From an uncultured Clostridia bacterium (GTDB lineage: Bacteria > Bacillota > Clostridia > Oscillospirales > Feifaniaceae), in assembly GCA_904420075.1 (NCBI GenBank), contig CAJFTX010000012.1, forward strand, positions 16,326-80,325: 64,000 nt of DNA, read 5' to 3'. Under the pieces are notes generated by a model, which saw only the letters and a list, made by a program, of their open reading frames with translations, did no database searches and was not told where the DNA came from. The position numbers and the translations under genes are program-made. Positions 1 to 8,231 of the stretch are shown piece after piece. Every line of letters begins with the position of its first letter. Within the stretch, counting starts at the first letter, position 1.

Positions 1-783
1 AAGGATGAGGGGGCGGTGTCCGACTGGAGCGAGGCGCATGTGGAGGCCTGTGCGCGCCGCCAGAGCTTCATCCTGCGCAGCGCCGACCGCGCGCTGCGGC
101 CGGGCGGAGTACTGGTCTACTCCACCTGCACCTTCGCGCCGGAGGAGAATGAGGCGGTGGTGGCGGCCTTTGCTGCCGAGCGCGGATATACGCTTGAGGA
201 GATCACGGCGTTTCCACACTCGCCGGGATTACGGCTTCCCGGCATACCGGAGGAGATCGCCCGCTGCGCCCGGATCTTTCCGCACCGGCAGCCGGGGGAG
301 GGACACTTTGTCGCCCGGCTGAGAAAGGGGGACGCGCCCGCGGAGCGGATACGTCTCCGGCGGGCGGAGCCGCTCGCAAAAGAACGGCTCGCCCAGTGGG
401 AGCGGCTCTCGGCGGAGCTCACAGGGGGCGGACTCCGCTGTAAGCCGATCCGGTTCGGGGAGTATCTCTACGCCTACCCCGAGGAGTTGCCCGCGCCCGA
501 GCAGATCGGGACGATCTGGCCGGGGGTGCAGCTGGCGCGCTGCGAGAGGGGGCGGCTGGAACCCTGCCACCACCTCTTCAAGGCGTTTGGGGAGCGGGTG
601 CTCCGCTGGATTGATCTCGAGGGGGAGGATGTGGACCGCTTCCTCCGGGGGGAGACCCTCCCCTGCGGGGAGAAGGGATACTGCGGAGTCCGGTATGAGG
701 GGCTTCCGCTCGGCTTCGGCAAGGCGAGCGGCGGCTGTCTCAAAAATCGGTATCCCAAGGGGCTGCGCACCCTTGCGAAATAG
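1..783 (+). CDS. RNA (cytosine-C5)-methyltransferase, NOL1/NOP2/Sun (RsmF-like), 3' part
   Basis: The reading frame is open from base 1, so the gene starts upstream of the window and about 260 C-terminal residues are seen. Visible residues 38-50 carry the motif VI segment VYSTCTFAPEEN; its Cys is one of the two conserved cysteines of SAM-dependent RNA m5C methyltransferases. About 190 further residues follow, ending in GFGKASGGCLKNRYPKGLR, like the C-terminal RNA-binding extension of RsmF-type enzymes. The likely job is methylation of a cytosine in rRNA or tRNA. The SAM-binding motifs and the PC(S) motif would lie upstream and cannot be checked, so the target base is not assignable. Confidence 0.85.
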   Translation, partial: KDEGAVSDWSEAHVEACARRQSFILRSADRALRPGGVLVYSTCTFAPEENEAVVAAFAAERGYTLEEITAFPHSPGLRLPGIPEEIARCARIFPHRQPGEGHFVARLRKGDAPAERIRLRRAEPLAKERLAQWERLSAELTGGGLRCKPIRFGEYLYAYPEELPAPEQIGTIWPGVQLARCERGRLEPCHHLFKAFGERVLRWIDLEGEDVDRFLRGETLPCGEKGYCGVRYEGLPLGFGKASGGCLKNRYPKGLRTLAK

Positions 784-838
784 AACTTTTTCTGATAAAA
801 TAATTTACGTTTGATTTTGAGAAGATGGAGCGGTGACT

Positions 839-1570
839 ATGTCAGGACATTCGAAGTGGAATAATATAAAGCACAAGAAGGAGAAGACCGACGCCCAGCG
901 GGCCAAGGTGTTCACCAAGATCGGCCGTGAGATTTCAATGGCGGTGAAGGCGGGCGGTGGCGACCCTGCGGTCAACGGGAAGCTGCGCGACCTCATCGCG
1001 AAGGCCAAGCAGAACAACGTCCCAAACGACAATATCGAGCGGCTGATTAAAAAGGCGGCCTCGGTCGGCGGGGAGGATTACGAGGTGATCTTCTACGAGG
1101 GGTACGGCCCCTGCGGTGTGGCGATGATCGTCGAGACGCTGACAGACAACCGCAACCGTACGGCGGGCGACCTGCGCCACTACTTCGATAAGAACGGCGG
1201 CAATCTCGGTGCGAACGGCTCGGTCTCCTGGATGTTTACCGACCGGGGGATGATTGTTATCGAGAAGGCGGGGCTGGATGCGGACACAGTGATGATGGAC
1301 GCGCTCGACTCCGGGGCGGCGGACTTCAATGAGGAGGACGAGGTGTTCGAGATTGTGACCGAGCCGGCGGACGTGGGCGCGGTGCGTGAGGCGCTCGAGG
1401 CGAAGGGGTACACTCTGCTCTCCTCCGAGGTGGAGAAGATCCCTTCGACTTACTCCCGTGTGGAGGGAGAGGACAACCTCAAGCTGATGCGCCGGCTGAT
1501 TGACATGCTCGATGACAACGACGACGTGCAGAACGTCTGGCACAACTGGGAGAACGAGGACGAGGAGTAA
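839..1570 (+). CDS. yebC: YebC/PmpR family protein
   Basis: A 243-residue protein starting MSGHSKWNNIK, the hallmark N-terminus of the YebC/TACO1 family, and ending in an acidic tail (NWENEDEE). The frame opens at a GTG six bases earlier, but the ATG at 839 gives the canonical N-terminus and sits 8 nt after GGAG (827-830). Family members are reported as DNA-binding regulators, and some as translation factors that relieve ribosome stalling; which role applies cannot be told from sequence. Length is normal. It appears monocistronic and is followed by a strong hairpin terminator. Confidence 0.95.
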   Translation: MSGHSKWNNIKHKKEKTDAQRAKVFTKIGREISMAVKAGGGDPAVNGKLRDLIAKAKQNNVPNDNIERLIKKAASVGGEDYEVIFYEGYGPCGVAMIVETLTDNRNRTAGDLRHYFDKNGGNLGANGSVSWMFTDRGMIVIEKAGLDADTVMMDALDSGAADFNEEDEVFEIVTEPADVGAVREALEAKGYTLLSSEVEKIPSTYSRVEGEDNLKLMRRLIDMLDDNDDVQNVWHNWENEDEE

Positions 1571-1627
1571 TTCCCTCCACTTAAAAACCTGTGATTTTCC
1601 CAGTAATTATTTTCGTTTCGAAAAGGG

Positions 1628-1667
1628 AAGCGCGTGCTTTGAAGAATTTCAAAGCACGCGCTTTTTA
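1628..1667 (+). terminator. Intrinsic terminator of yebC
   Basis: Perfect 16-bp inverted repeat (1628-1643 / 1648-1663) with a 4-nt loop, followed by a T-rich tract. Confidence 0.85.
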
Positions 1668-1952
1668 TTTGTCGATAATCTCGAAAATGTTTGAAAATCC
1701 ACCGATAATCATCGTATTCGACCATTTACCTCACCATATCGTTCGATATACAGCGAGCGATATGGTATCGTACTGTCTCGTTCGTCCGATGCTGGCCGGC
1801 ATATCGGACGATAAGGGGGCGGGGGAGTCGTGGACGACGGACTAAATAACTGGAGGAAAGAGGGGATTTAAGTAGGTGAAGATCAACGAGGAGTAATTCC
1901 CTCCGGTGGAATCACCGTAAAAAATCTCACCTGTCTTGGCTGGGACGACAAG

Positions 1953-1992
1953 AAAAGAGCGTGCTTTGGAATTCATCAAAGCGCGCTCTTTT
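1953..1992 (+). terminator. Second terminator-like hairpin, similar to that of yebC
   Basis: A long stem (AAAAGAGCG..GCTTTG paired with CAAAGC..CGCTCTTTT, one G-U pair) with short loop; same core (GCGYGCTTTG) as the yebC terminator and at the same distance from a repeat of the yebC stop region. Confidence 0.65.
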
Positions 1993-2243
1993 GCATATCG
2001 TTATCCCCTGAATCGCTTGAAGACCTCGTTAACAGTCATTGTTTTCGACCGCTTTTTGGGGCAAATCGTGCGATAAATTGCGGGCGGTGTACCTGCTGTG
2101 TGAGAGCATTTGGGTGAGACAGGCGGCATATCAGATGGCGGAAGGGCGGGGAAGCTGTGGACGGTCGCACGAATGAAGCGGGCGAAAGTCAAGGACGACG
2201 AATAGCGGATGGCCCTCCCGACCGGAGAAGGTATTGTGGGGGA

Positions 2244-2275
2244 ATACGCCGAAAAGCGGATGCTTTTCGGCGTAT
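2244..2275 (+). other. Perfect 14-bp hairpin
   Basis: ATACGCCGAAAAGC (2244-2257) and its exact complement (2262-2275) with a GGAT loop. No long T-run follows on either strand, so it is not an obvious terminator. Confidence 0.6.
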
Positions 2276-2785
2276 GTTGCTTTATGCCCGGAGGGCGGTG
2301 CTTGAAAGCGATGGGGCAATGATCGTTGAGCTTCAAGATGGGGAGCTCTGTCCCGCTGTGGGAGAAATCGGTGGACCGGCCGGCGGCCCGATTCTCGTAC
2401 CGCTCTGTTCGGAGCGGAGAGGCGCATATGTGTGCCGGGAAAGGACAGTATACCGCCCGTGCAGTTTGGGAAAAGCCGGGAGGTGAAGTGGAGAGAGTGA
2501 AAAAGTCGCTGTGTACGCTAGCTCGGGCTGAATTACGGTTTTCACTGTGACCGGCAAAAGCAAAAACACCCGTAGGGGAAAGGACGGATGAGCGATCGCC
2601 GGACGCGGGAGAAAACGGACAGGGACTGTGTGAGGACCTTTTGCATCTGCTTCCAATTCACAGAAAGAGCCGGTGCGAGAAGATAACGTCTCCCGCGTGG
2701 ATGCGCTCTGAGGAGCGGCACGGAGTAAGAAGGCTGGAGCCCCCTCTGAGGACTCTCTGTGATGCGTCCTCCTGTTGAGGAGGAC

Positions 2786-2814
2786 TTGTTTTGCTCGGGA
2801 CGGTGTGCTATAGT
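2786..2814 (+). promoter_or_regulatory. Sigma-A-type promoter
   Basis: TTGTTT (2786-2791), 17-nt spacer, TATAGT (2809-2814), 30 nt upstream of the small membrane protein start at 2844. Confidence 0.6.
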
Positions 2815-2843
2815 AAATATAATTTGGTGCGGGAGGGGTCTCT

Positions 2844-3059
2844 ATGAAGTCCAAAAATCCGGTGGCACGGGCGCTCTATATCTGTGGGATTATCGCGGCG
2901 ATGCTCGGATTCTTAGTGAGTTTGCTGCGGGCGTCGGAGAATGTCACCTATCTTCTGAGCGGCGTATTCCTAACTGCGATCGTCACCGTACTGCTCTTCG
3001 GTCTGGGGGAGATTGTGAATCTGCTCCAGAAGATTTTAGACCGGCTGGAGAACAAATAA
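2844..3059 (+). CDS. Small two-span membrane protein
   Basis: A 71-residue protein with two hydrophobic segments: residues about 8-26 (ALYICGIIAAMLGFLVSLL) and about 33-52 (NVTYLLSGVFLTAIVTVLLF), then an amphipathic positively charged tail. GGGAGG lies about 7 nt before the ATG and a promoter is seen at 2786-2814. A hairpin terminator follows, so it is likely its own transcription unit. Small proteins of this shape are common in Clostridia, but I know of no assigned function. Confidence 0.75.
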   Translation: MKSKNPVARALYICGIIAAMLGFLVSLLRASENVTYLLSGVFLTAIVTVLLFGLGEIVNLLQKILDRLENK

Positions 3060-3097
3060 TTTTGGAGCGGCGCCATCCGATGACGGTTTCCGAGAGA

Positions 3098-3130
3098 GAA
3101 AACACCCGGGTGAACCACCCGGGTGTTTTC
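3098..3130. terminator. Bidirectional terminator
   Basis: Perfect 15-bp stem (3098-3112 / 3116-3130), GC core flanked by A and T tracts, 3-nt loop, between the converging genes at 2844 and 3391. Confidence 0.8.
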
Positions 3131-3193
3131 ATCTGATTTAGAAAGGCCCACGCCCTTTTTGGTTGCAATCACAGTGCTGTCAGAGTCAAATGC

Positions 3194-3391
3194 TTAATCT
3201 TTGCTGATCTCCAGATTCTTTAAGGCGTAGTGGATGCACAGCGAGATAAGCTCGTTGCGGGTACGTCCGGTTTTGATTGCCACATCGTCTAACTCCCGAA
3301 TCAGGGAGGCGGGCAGGCGTGCGGACACCACTTTGCTCTCGCCGTAGAGCTTCCGGGGATGCACAACAAATTTCTCTTTCTTTTCGTCCAT
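3194..3391 (-). CDS. Ribbon-helix-helix (CopG/Arc-type) DNA-binding protein
   Basis: A 65-residue basic protein. Residues 18-60 read as a beta strand (KVVSARLP), then helix ASLIRELDDVAIKTG, the turn RTRNE, and helix LISLCIHYALKNL, the ribbon-helix-helix plan. AGGTGA precedes the ATG. Such proteins usually dimerise and repress their own or a neighbouring promoter; some are antitoxins, but no toxin gene is adjacent. The divergent neighbour mnmA is a possible target by position only. Confidence 0.8.
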   Translation of the reverse strand: MDEKKEKFVVHPRKLYGESKVVSARLPASLIRELDDVAIKTGRTRNELISLCIHYALKNLEISKD

Positions 3392-3584
3392 AGTATCACC
3401 TGCTTTTACAACAATTTGGAGTTTATAAGATTATCTATTCGTAGTGTATCCTGAATTTTGTAGTTTAAAAATATTACGTTTGTCTACATTACCAGTAACT
3501 TACTTTTTTGGGATTTTTAGGGTAAAAATTGCCCTCTCAGTGGGGGGCTGTCGGTACAAAATAGATCGGAATGGAGGTACAGCG

Positions 3585-4604
3585 ATGGGGAGGGTGTTGG
3601 TTGCGATGAGCGGTGGAGTGGACAGCTCGGTCGCCGCTGCGCTGCTGCTTGACGCGGGACAGGAAGTGGAAGGGGCTACGATGCTTCTGCACGGCGGCGC
3701 GGGGGAGAGAACAGCGGTACAGGACGCGGAGTCGGTCTGCGCTGTGCTCGGCATTCCGCACCGGGTGCTCGACCTGCGCGTCCCTTTCGCGCGCTGTGTT
3801 ATGGAGCCGTTTTTGAGCGAATATCTGCGGGGGAGAACGCCGAACCCCTGCATGTACTGCAACCGGGAGATCAAATTCGGCGCGTTCTACACAGCGGCGA
3901 GAGAGGCGGGATTTGAACGGATTGCAACCGGACATTACGCCCGGATAGAGGGGGGGCTTGTCCGCCGGCCGGAGCGGGCGAAAAAGGAACAGACCTATGT
4001 GTTTGCGCTGGTGGAGCGGGAGGTGCTCTCCCATCTGCTGCTGCCCTGCGGAGCATATCCCAAAGAGGAGATCCGTGCGGCTGCGAAACGCTACCGGCTG
4101 CCTGTGGCGGAGAAGGCGGACAGCCAGGAGATCTGCTTTATTGAGGACAACGATTACACCGGCTGGATCGAGCGGCGGTGCGGCGTGCTTCCTGAGGGGG
4201 AGTTCCTGGATGAGAACGGCGCGGTGCTGGGACGCCACCGGGGGATCATACACTATACAGTGGGACAGCGAAAGGGGCTCGGCCTTGCGCTGCCGGAGCC
4301 GCGCTTCGTCGGACGGATCGACGCCGCGGCGAACCAAGTGGTGCTGGTGCCGTCGGAACGACTGTACGGCCGGGAGATGGTGCTTTCCGCGCTCAATTTG
4401 CACCTCCCCCTCGAAGATGGGGAACGGATTCTGGCACAGCCGCGGTACAACGCCCGACCGGCGCCGGCACGTTTTTTTCGCACGGAGCGCGGGGCGCGTA
4501 TCGTGTTTGACGAGGCGCAGCGGGCGCTGACGCCGGGACAGGTGGCGGCGCTCTATCGGGGGGATACGCTCGCTGGAGGAGGGGTGATCGATGCCGCCGT
4601 TTGA
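3585..4604 (+). CDS. mnmA: tRNA-specific 2-thiouridylase MnmA
   Basis: Makes the 2-thio group of s2U at wobble position 34 of tRNA Lys, Glu and Gln, taking sulfur from a persulfide carrier. The 339 residues show the PP-loop AMSGGVDSSVAAA near the N-terminus, GRTPNPCMYCNREIKFG with the first catalytic Cys at about 89, ATGHYAR, and SQEICFI with the second Cys at about 184. The ATG at 3585 is chosen over a 47-residue upstream extension because GGAGG lies 7 nt ahead and MGRVLVAMSGG is the family N-terminus. It is slightly shorter than the usual 360 residues. Its end overlaps the next gene by 14 bases, implying co-translation. Confidence 0.95.
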   Translation: MGRVLVAMSGGVDSSVAAALLLDAGQEVEGATMLLHGGAGERTAVQDAESVCAVLGIPHRVLDLRVPFARCVMEPFLSEYLRGRTPNPCMYCNREIKFGAFYTAAREAGFERIATGHYARIEGGLVRRPERAKKEQTYVFALVEREVLSHLLLPCGAYPKEEIRAAAKRYRLPVAEKADSQEICFIEDNDYTGWIERRCGVLPEGEFLDENGAVLGRHRGIIHYTVGQRKGLGLALPEPRFVGRIDAAANQVVLVPSERLYGREMVLSALNLHLPLEDGERILAQPRYNARPAPARFFRTERGARIVFDEAQRALTPGQVAALYRGDTLAGGGVIDAAV

Positions 4605-5400
4605 GCAGTTTGTGCTGTGGGAGCTGCGTGCGGTGGGGCTGCCATATGCGGCGGTCTGCGATGCGGCGCGGGTGGCGGACTGTGTGCTACAGGGGTACAC
4701 ACTGCCGTTTTCCCCGCGCTCGGTCGCATTTGTCGCGCTGCCGTATGGGGGCGGGCCGGGCCGGGTCGCGCGCTATGCGCGCGGCCGGGATTACCACAGG
4801 GTGCTGCCTGAACTGCTGGGGCGGGCGGCGGAGCGCTTGGCATCCCGGTTTCCGCAGTTGCAGTGCCGCGGATATACGGATATCTCCCCCTACCGCGAGG
4901 TGGAGGCCGCAGCGCGCGCGGGCCTCGGAGCGCGGCTGCGCAACGGGCTGCTCTATGTGGAGGGGTGTGGAACCTACTGTCTCATAGGGGAGCTTGTGAT
5001 GGACCGTCCACTGGACGGGGAGACGGATGTGCGTGCGATGGAAAACCCCTGCCGGAACTGCGGCCGCTGTGTTGCGGCCTGTCCCTCCGGCGCGCTTGAG
5101 CGGGGGTTTGAGCACTGCCTCTCGGGGGTGACCCAGCAGCGCCGTGAGCTGACCGTCGAGGAGCAGGAGCTGGTGCGAAGCGTGGGGAGCATCTGGGGCT
5201 GTGATATCTGCCAGCAGGTCTGCCCGCTGAATGTGGAACGTCCGGGGGAGAAGGACCCCGATTTTTCTGGACTTGTCGAGTTATCCGACCGGCAGTTCCG
5301 CAAAAAATATGCCGACAGGGCTTTTTCCTACCGGGGAATTCGGCCGCTGCTGCGAAACATTGCGCTCATCGAGGGGAGAGAAGAGAATGAAGGAGATTAA
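4591..5400 (+). CDS. Epoxyqueuosine reductase-like protein (QueG family)
   Basis: A 269-residue protein with two ferredoxin-type clusters in the C-terminal half: CRNCGRCVAACPSGAL from about residue 154 and CDICQQVCPLN from about 204. The segment AGLGARLRNGLLY..G..CLIGELVMD matches the region around AGLGWxGKN..L...GS...LGE in QueG. QueG reduces epoxyqueuosine to queuosine at tRNA position 34 using cobalamin and Fe-S clusters. This copy is shorter than the usual 350-380 residues, lacks the C-terminal HEAT-like part, and the common SYLTIE segment is replaced by SGVTQQRREL. GGAGGAGG precedes the ATG. The neighbour mnmA, also a wobble-base enzyme, supports the call. Confidence 0.75.
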   Translation: MPPFEQFVLWELRAVGLPYAAVCDAARVADCVLQGYTLPFSPRSVAFVALPYGGGPGRVARYARGRDYHRVLPELLGRAAERLASRFPQLQCRGYTDISPYREVEAAARAGLGARLRNGLLYVEGCGTYCLIGELVMDRPLDGETDVRAMENPCRNCGRCVAACPSGALERGFEHCLSGVTQQRRELTVEEQELVRSVGSIWGCDICQQVCPLNVERPGEKDPDFSGLVELSDRQFRKKYADRAFSYRGIRPLLRNIALIEGREENEGD

Positions 5401-6613
5401 AAAATCGGAAAAGCTGCAGGGAGTACGGTATGAGATCCGGGGAGCGGTGGCCGATCTCGCCGCACGGATGGAGCGCGAGGGGGAGAGCATCATCAAGCTC
5501 AACATCGGCAATCTCGCGCCCTACGGATTTGACGCGCCGAGCGAGGTAATCGGGGATATGCTGCTCAATCTCCGCAAGGCGCAGGGATACACCGAATCGA
5601 AAGGGATTTTCTCCGCGAGAAAGGCGATCATGCAGTACTATCAGCTGCAGCATCTGCCGAATCTCGATATCGACGATATCTATATCGGAAACGGGAGCTC
5701 TGAGATGATCATCATGTCGATGCAGGCTCTTTTGAATCCCGAGGACGAGATGCTGGTGCCCTCCCCGGACTATCCGCTTTGGACGGCGGCGGTAACACTG
5801 GCCGGCGGCCGCGCGGTGCACTACCGCTGCGAGGAGCGGGATGAGTTCCAGCCGTCGGTGGAGGATATGCGCGCGAAGATTACGCCGCGCACGCGGGGAA
5901 TCATTCTCATCAATCCGAACAATCCGACCGGGGCGTTCTACCCGAGGGAGACGCTGGAGCGGATTGTAGAGCTCGCGCGGGAGTTTGACCTGATGCTCTT
6001 CTCGGATGAGATTTATGATCATCTGCTGATGGACGGCGCCGAGTTCTGTTCTGCGGCGTCGCTCGCGCCCGATCTCTTCTGCGCGACGCTCGGAGGCGTC
6101 TCAAAGTCGCACCGGGTGACCGGCTTCCGCTCGGGGTGGATTGTCTTCTCGGGCAACCGGGAGCGCGGCCGCGACTATCTCGACGGGATGAATCTGATGG
6201 CGTCCATGCGGCTCTGCAGTAATGCGCCCGCACAGTACATCATTCAGACCTGCATCGGGGGGTACCAGTCGGTCAGGGAATTTATCGCGCCGGGAGGACG
6301 GCTCTATGAGCAGAGGGAGTTCGCTTACCGTATGCTCACCGAGATTCCTGGACTCTCGGTGGTGAAACCGAAAGCGGCCTTTTATATATTCCCAAAGTAT
6401 GACAGAGAGCGGTTCGATTTTGAGACGGATGAGGCTATGGCACTCGCTCTGCTCCGGGAGGAGAAGATACTGGTTGTGCCGGGCAGCGGATTCAACTTCC
6501 CCGGAAACGATCACTTCCGTATGACCTATCTGCCCGAGATCAGTACGCTCAAGGTGGTCCGGGAGCGGATGACCCGCTTTTTTGCCCGGCACGAGAGAGC
6601 TTGTGAGCAGTGA
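5387..6613 (+). CDS. alaA: PLP-dependent alanine aminotransferase (AlaA type)
   Basis: A 408-residue fold-type I aminotransferase. Recognisable blocks are KLNIGNLAPYGFDAP, QGYTESKG, IYIGNGSSEMI, DYPLWTAAVTLAGG, INPNNPTGAFYP, SDEIYDHLL, the PLP-lysine block GGVSKSHRVTGFRSGW, and MASMRLCSN. This order matches E. coli AlaA/AlaC closely. The expected reaction is pyruvate plus glutamate to alanine plus 2-oxoglutarate. The ATG at 5387 follows GGGGAGAGAAGAGA and lies inside the end of the previous gene (14-base overlap), so mnmA, queG-like and alaA form one operon closed by a terminator. Confidence 0.88.
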   Translation: MKEIKKSEKLQGVRYEIRGAVADLAARMEREGESIIKLNIGNLAPYGFDAPSEVIGDMLLNLRKAQGYTESKGIFSARKAIMQYYQLQHLPNLDIDDIYIGNGSSEMIIMSMQALLNPEDEMLVPSPDYPLWTAAVTLAGGRAVHYRCEERDEFQPSVEDMRAKITPRTRGIILINPNNPTGAFYPRETLERIVELAREFDLMLFSDEIYDHLLMDGAEFCSAASLAPDLFCATLGGVSKSHRVTGFRSGWIVFSGNRERGRDYLDGMNLMASMRLCSNAPAQYIIQTCIGGYQSVREFIAPGGRLYEQREFAYRMLTEIPGLSVVKPKAAFYIFPKYDRERFDFETDEAMALALLREEKILVVPGSGFNFPGNDHFRMTYLPEISTLKVVRERMTRFFARHERACEQ

Positions 6614-6651
6614 GAATCTACAAATGTAGTGCGGCAGGACACTATTATAAA

Positions 6652-6690
6652 AAAACAACGGCCGATTGTCAACCGGCCGTTGTTTTATTT
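6652..6690 (+). terminator. Intrinsic terminator of the mnmA-alaA operon
   Basis: 13-bp stem (6652-6664 / 6674-6686) followed by TTTT. Confidence 0.85.
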
Positions 6691-6708
6691 GATCTTAAAA
6701 AGTGTAAT

Positions 6709-7200
6709 TTAGAGAGGGAGATAGCAGCCGATCACCACGCCGAGCGGAGTGCCCTGCGCCGCGGTGCCGATCGAAAAGTATCCGGCCCGGTTGAGCAGGC
6801 AGAGCGCATCCGCCGCCGGGGCAGAGTTTCGCCGTACGATTAAAAAATCACCGGTTTGAGCACGCTTTATGCGCATATCGTCATCCGTGATCCGCACAGC
6901 AAACAGCTGCCCAATCGGGGGAAACGGACCTTCAGGCCCGGAGATCACCGGCAGCTCCTCGGGAGGTTCCGCTAGAGAGGCGGAGGGGAGGCACTCGCCG
7001 TTTAAAATCCAGACCGGGGAGACGCCGAGCACTTCTGCGATCGCGGTGAGAACGGGGAATTTTGGCCGCCGGATCTCACCGCTCTCGTAGCGGGATATGG
7101 TGGACTTTGTAACCTGAATTCGGTCCGCCACCTGCTGCTGTGTGAGATTTTGCGCCCTGCGCGCCGCAGCAATACGGGCGCCCATCTGTTCTGTCGTCAC
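6709..7200 (-). CDS. XRE-family repressor, CI/LexA-like architecture without peptidase residues
   Basis: A 163-residue protein. Residues 7-62 are a Cro/CI helix-turn-helix (RIAAARRAQNLTQQQVADRI followed by the recognition helix KSTISRYESGEI). After a proline-rich linker, residues about 95-160 resemble the S24 dimerisation fold of phage repressors (FAVRITDDDMRIKRAQTGDFLIVRR), but I see no Ser/Lys catalytic pair, so self-cleavage is unlikely. GAGGTG precedes the ATG and a TATAAT box lies just upstream. It faces away from a set of phage-like small genes, as a phage repressor does from its early or late genes. Confidence 0.85.
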   Translation of the reverse strand: MTTEQMGARIAAARRAQNLTQQQVADRIQVTKSTISRYESGEIRRPKFPVLTAIAEVLGVSPVWILNGECLPSASLAEPPEELPVISGPEGPFPPIGQLFAVRITDDDMRIKRAQTGDFLIVRRNSAPAADALCLLNRAGYFSIGTAAQGTPLGVVIGCYLPL

Positions 7201-7352
7201 GTCGCACCTCGGTTTTTCAAAAGTAATTTCATTATATCACAAAAAGAGAACGCCGCAGAGATAAGAGAGGTCTTTCGGAGCGGATGAGAGCTTCCGGATT
7301 TTTGCGGGGGATGTTCTCCAAACGGTCCAAAACCCCTGATGTGCTCAATCTT

Positions 7353-7374
7353 TTGTGAAATGATTATATCACAA
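7353..7374. promoter_or_regulatory. Operator-like palindrome
   Basis: TTGTGA (7353-7358), 10-nt AT-rich spacer, TCACAA (7369-7374). A related half site with TATATCACAAA lies at the repressor's own promoter near 7233-7245. Binding by the XRE protein is inference. Confidence 0.5.
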
Positions 7375-7526
7375 TTCAGAGCGCTTCGTATCCCGTCACC
7401 CGCAGCCTCGGGAGAGGAGAAAAAACGCTTTCCGGAACAATATTTCGTCTCGCAATAAGCCCATTATACCCCGATTTATTTCATATTGCAACAACAGGGG
7501 TGGGTGTCGACAGGGCTGACTATGGG

Positions 7527-7573
7527 TTGACAGATTGTGGCAAATTGGGTATCCTATAGTTGCGCAGCGCAAC
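7527..7573 (+). promoter_or_regulatory. Promoter with start-site palindrome for the phage-like genes
   Basis: TTGACA (7527-7532), 17-nt spacer, TATCCT (7550-7555). A perfect palindrome GTTGCGCAGCGCAAC (7559-7573) covers the expected transcription start, a typical repressor position. Confidence 0.6.
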
Positions 7574-7601
7574 AAATCTCCCGGAGATTCGAGGAAAGTG
7601 A

Positions 7602-7778
7602 ATGAAAAATAGGTGTGAGAGGTGCATCTACTGGCGGCCGCTCGGCTCGTTTGAGCTCTATGCGTGTCACTATGCACTTGTGTGCGGGAAAGCGAGACGG
7701 AAGCGGGCGGAGGAATGTGACCTCGGGAGGGAAAAAGATGATGGAAAAGGAATTTGCTCAGAGGCGCAGTCCCTGTGA
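7602..7778 (+). CDS. Cys-rich 58-residue phage-type protein
   Basis: Starts MKNRCERCIYWRPLG and has a second cysteine group in ACHYALVCGKARRKRAEEC. The CxxC...CHY.L..GK.R......C pattern is one I associate with small zinc-ribbon-like proteins in phages and integrative elements of Firmicutes; no function is known to me. GAGGAAAG precedes the ATG and a promoter lies 50-75 nt upstream. It overlaps the next start by 41 bases in another frame, as is common in phage gene clusters. Confidence 0.65.
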   Translation: MKNRCERCIYWRPLGSFELYACHYALVCGKARRKRAEECDLGREKDDGKGICSEAQSL

Positions 7779-7881
7779 GGGATGTGTGAGAAACTGTACA
7801 AACTATAAGCGGTGCAGCCAGTTTCGCAAGTGGTTTTCAGGCCGGTGGAACGAGATCCGCAGGGAGTATCACCGTGCATGA
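7738..7881 (+). CDS. Cys-rich 47-residue phage-type protein
   Basis: A short basic protein with the pattern CEGCVRNCTNYKRCSQF..WF...W..IR. Four or five spaced cysteines suggest zinc binding. Such mini-proteins sit beside ArpU/RinA-like late regulators in clostridial phages. GGGAGGG precedes two adjacent ATG codons (7738 and 7741); the first is used here. Its stop overlaps the next start (ATGA), implying translational coupling. Confidence 0.6.
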   Translation: MMEKEFAQRRSPCEGCVRNCTNYKRCSQFRKWFSGRWNEIRREYHRA

Positions 7882-8231
7882 CAAAGGAAGAACTCTCGCA
7901 ATATGGCTATCTCCGTGTCGAGATTGCGGAGCTTGAATACCGGCTCTGCAATTTGGAGCGACTCGGGGGAAAAAAAGAGAGCGCGGAGCTGCCCAAACTT
8001 TATCGGACGCTGTTTGAGCGCCGGGAGCGATGCTGTCGGGAGCTCCTGCGGCTGGAGCGCTTTCTCTCCTCGGTGGAGGACAGCAGGATACGGCTGATTC
8101 TCTCGCTCCGCTACGCGGAAAATCTGAGCTGGAGACAGGTGGCTCTGGCGATCGGAGAGCGGGATGAACAATTTCCACGGAGACTCCACAACCGTTTTTT
8201 GAAAAGCACAGAGCAGAGACGCCGTGAGTAG
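7878..8231 (+). CDS. Phage-type sigma-region-4-like regulator (DUF1492/ArpU-like)
   Basis: A 117-residue protein. The N-terminal 75 residues form a coiled coil rich in Glu, Arg and Leu. The C-terminus (RIRLILSLRYAENLSWRQVA..IG..) has the sigma-region-4-like helix-turn-helix wording found in phage late-transcription regulators. The ATG at 7878 is chosen because it overlaps the upstream stop by four bases. The gene ends inside a terminator hairpin. No capsid, portal or integrase gene is near, so it is either a remnant or a domesticated regulator. Confidence 0.65.
   Translation: MTKEELSQYGYLRVEIAELEYRLCNLERLGGKKESAELPKLYRTLFERRERCCRELLRLERFLSSVEDSRIRLILSLRYAENLSWRQVALAIGERDEQFPRRLHNRFLKSTEQRRRE

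Larger units (their letters stand above)
1671..2780. other. Gene-poor 1.1-kb stretch with hairpins
   Basis: I see no convincing gene: the open frames here lack ribosome sites or family resemblance. It contains two adjacent hairpins (arms CCATATCG/CGATATGG near 1735-1765, and CGTCCGAT/ATCGGACG near 1785-1815), a second yebC-like tail plus terminator (1887-1992), and a perfect 14-bp hairpin at 2244-2275. It may be decayed sequence or carry non-coding RNA. Confidence 0.4.

Noticed and set aside
2157..2854. Several 70-170-codon frames on both strands
   Set aside because: No ribosome sites, no family wording, and a perfect hairpin runs through one of them.
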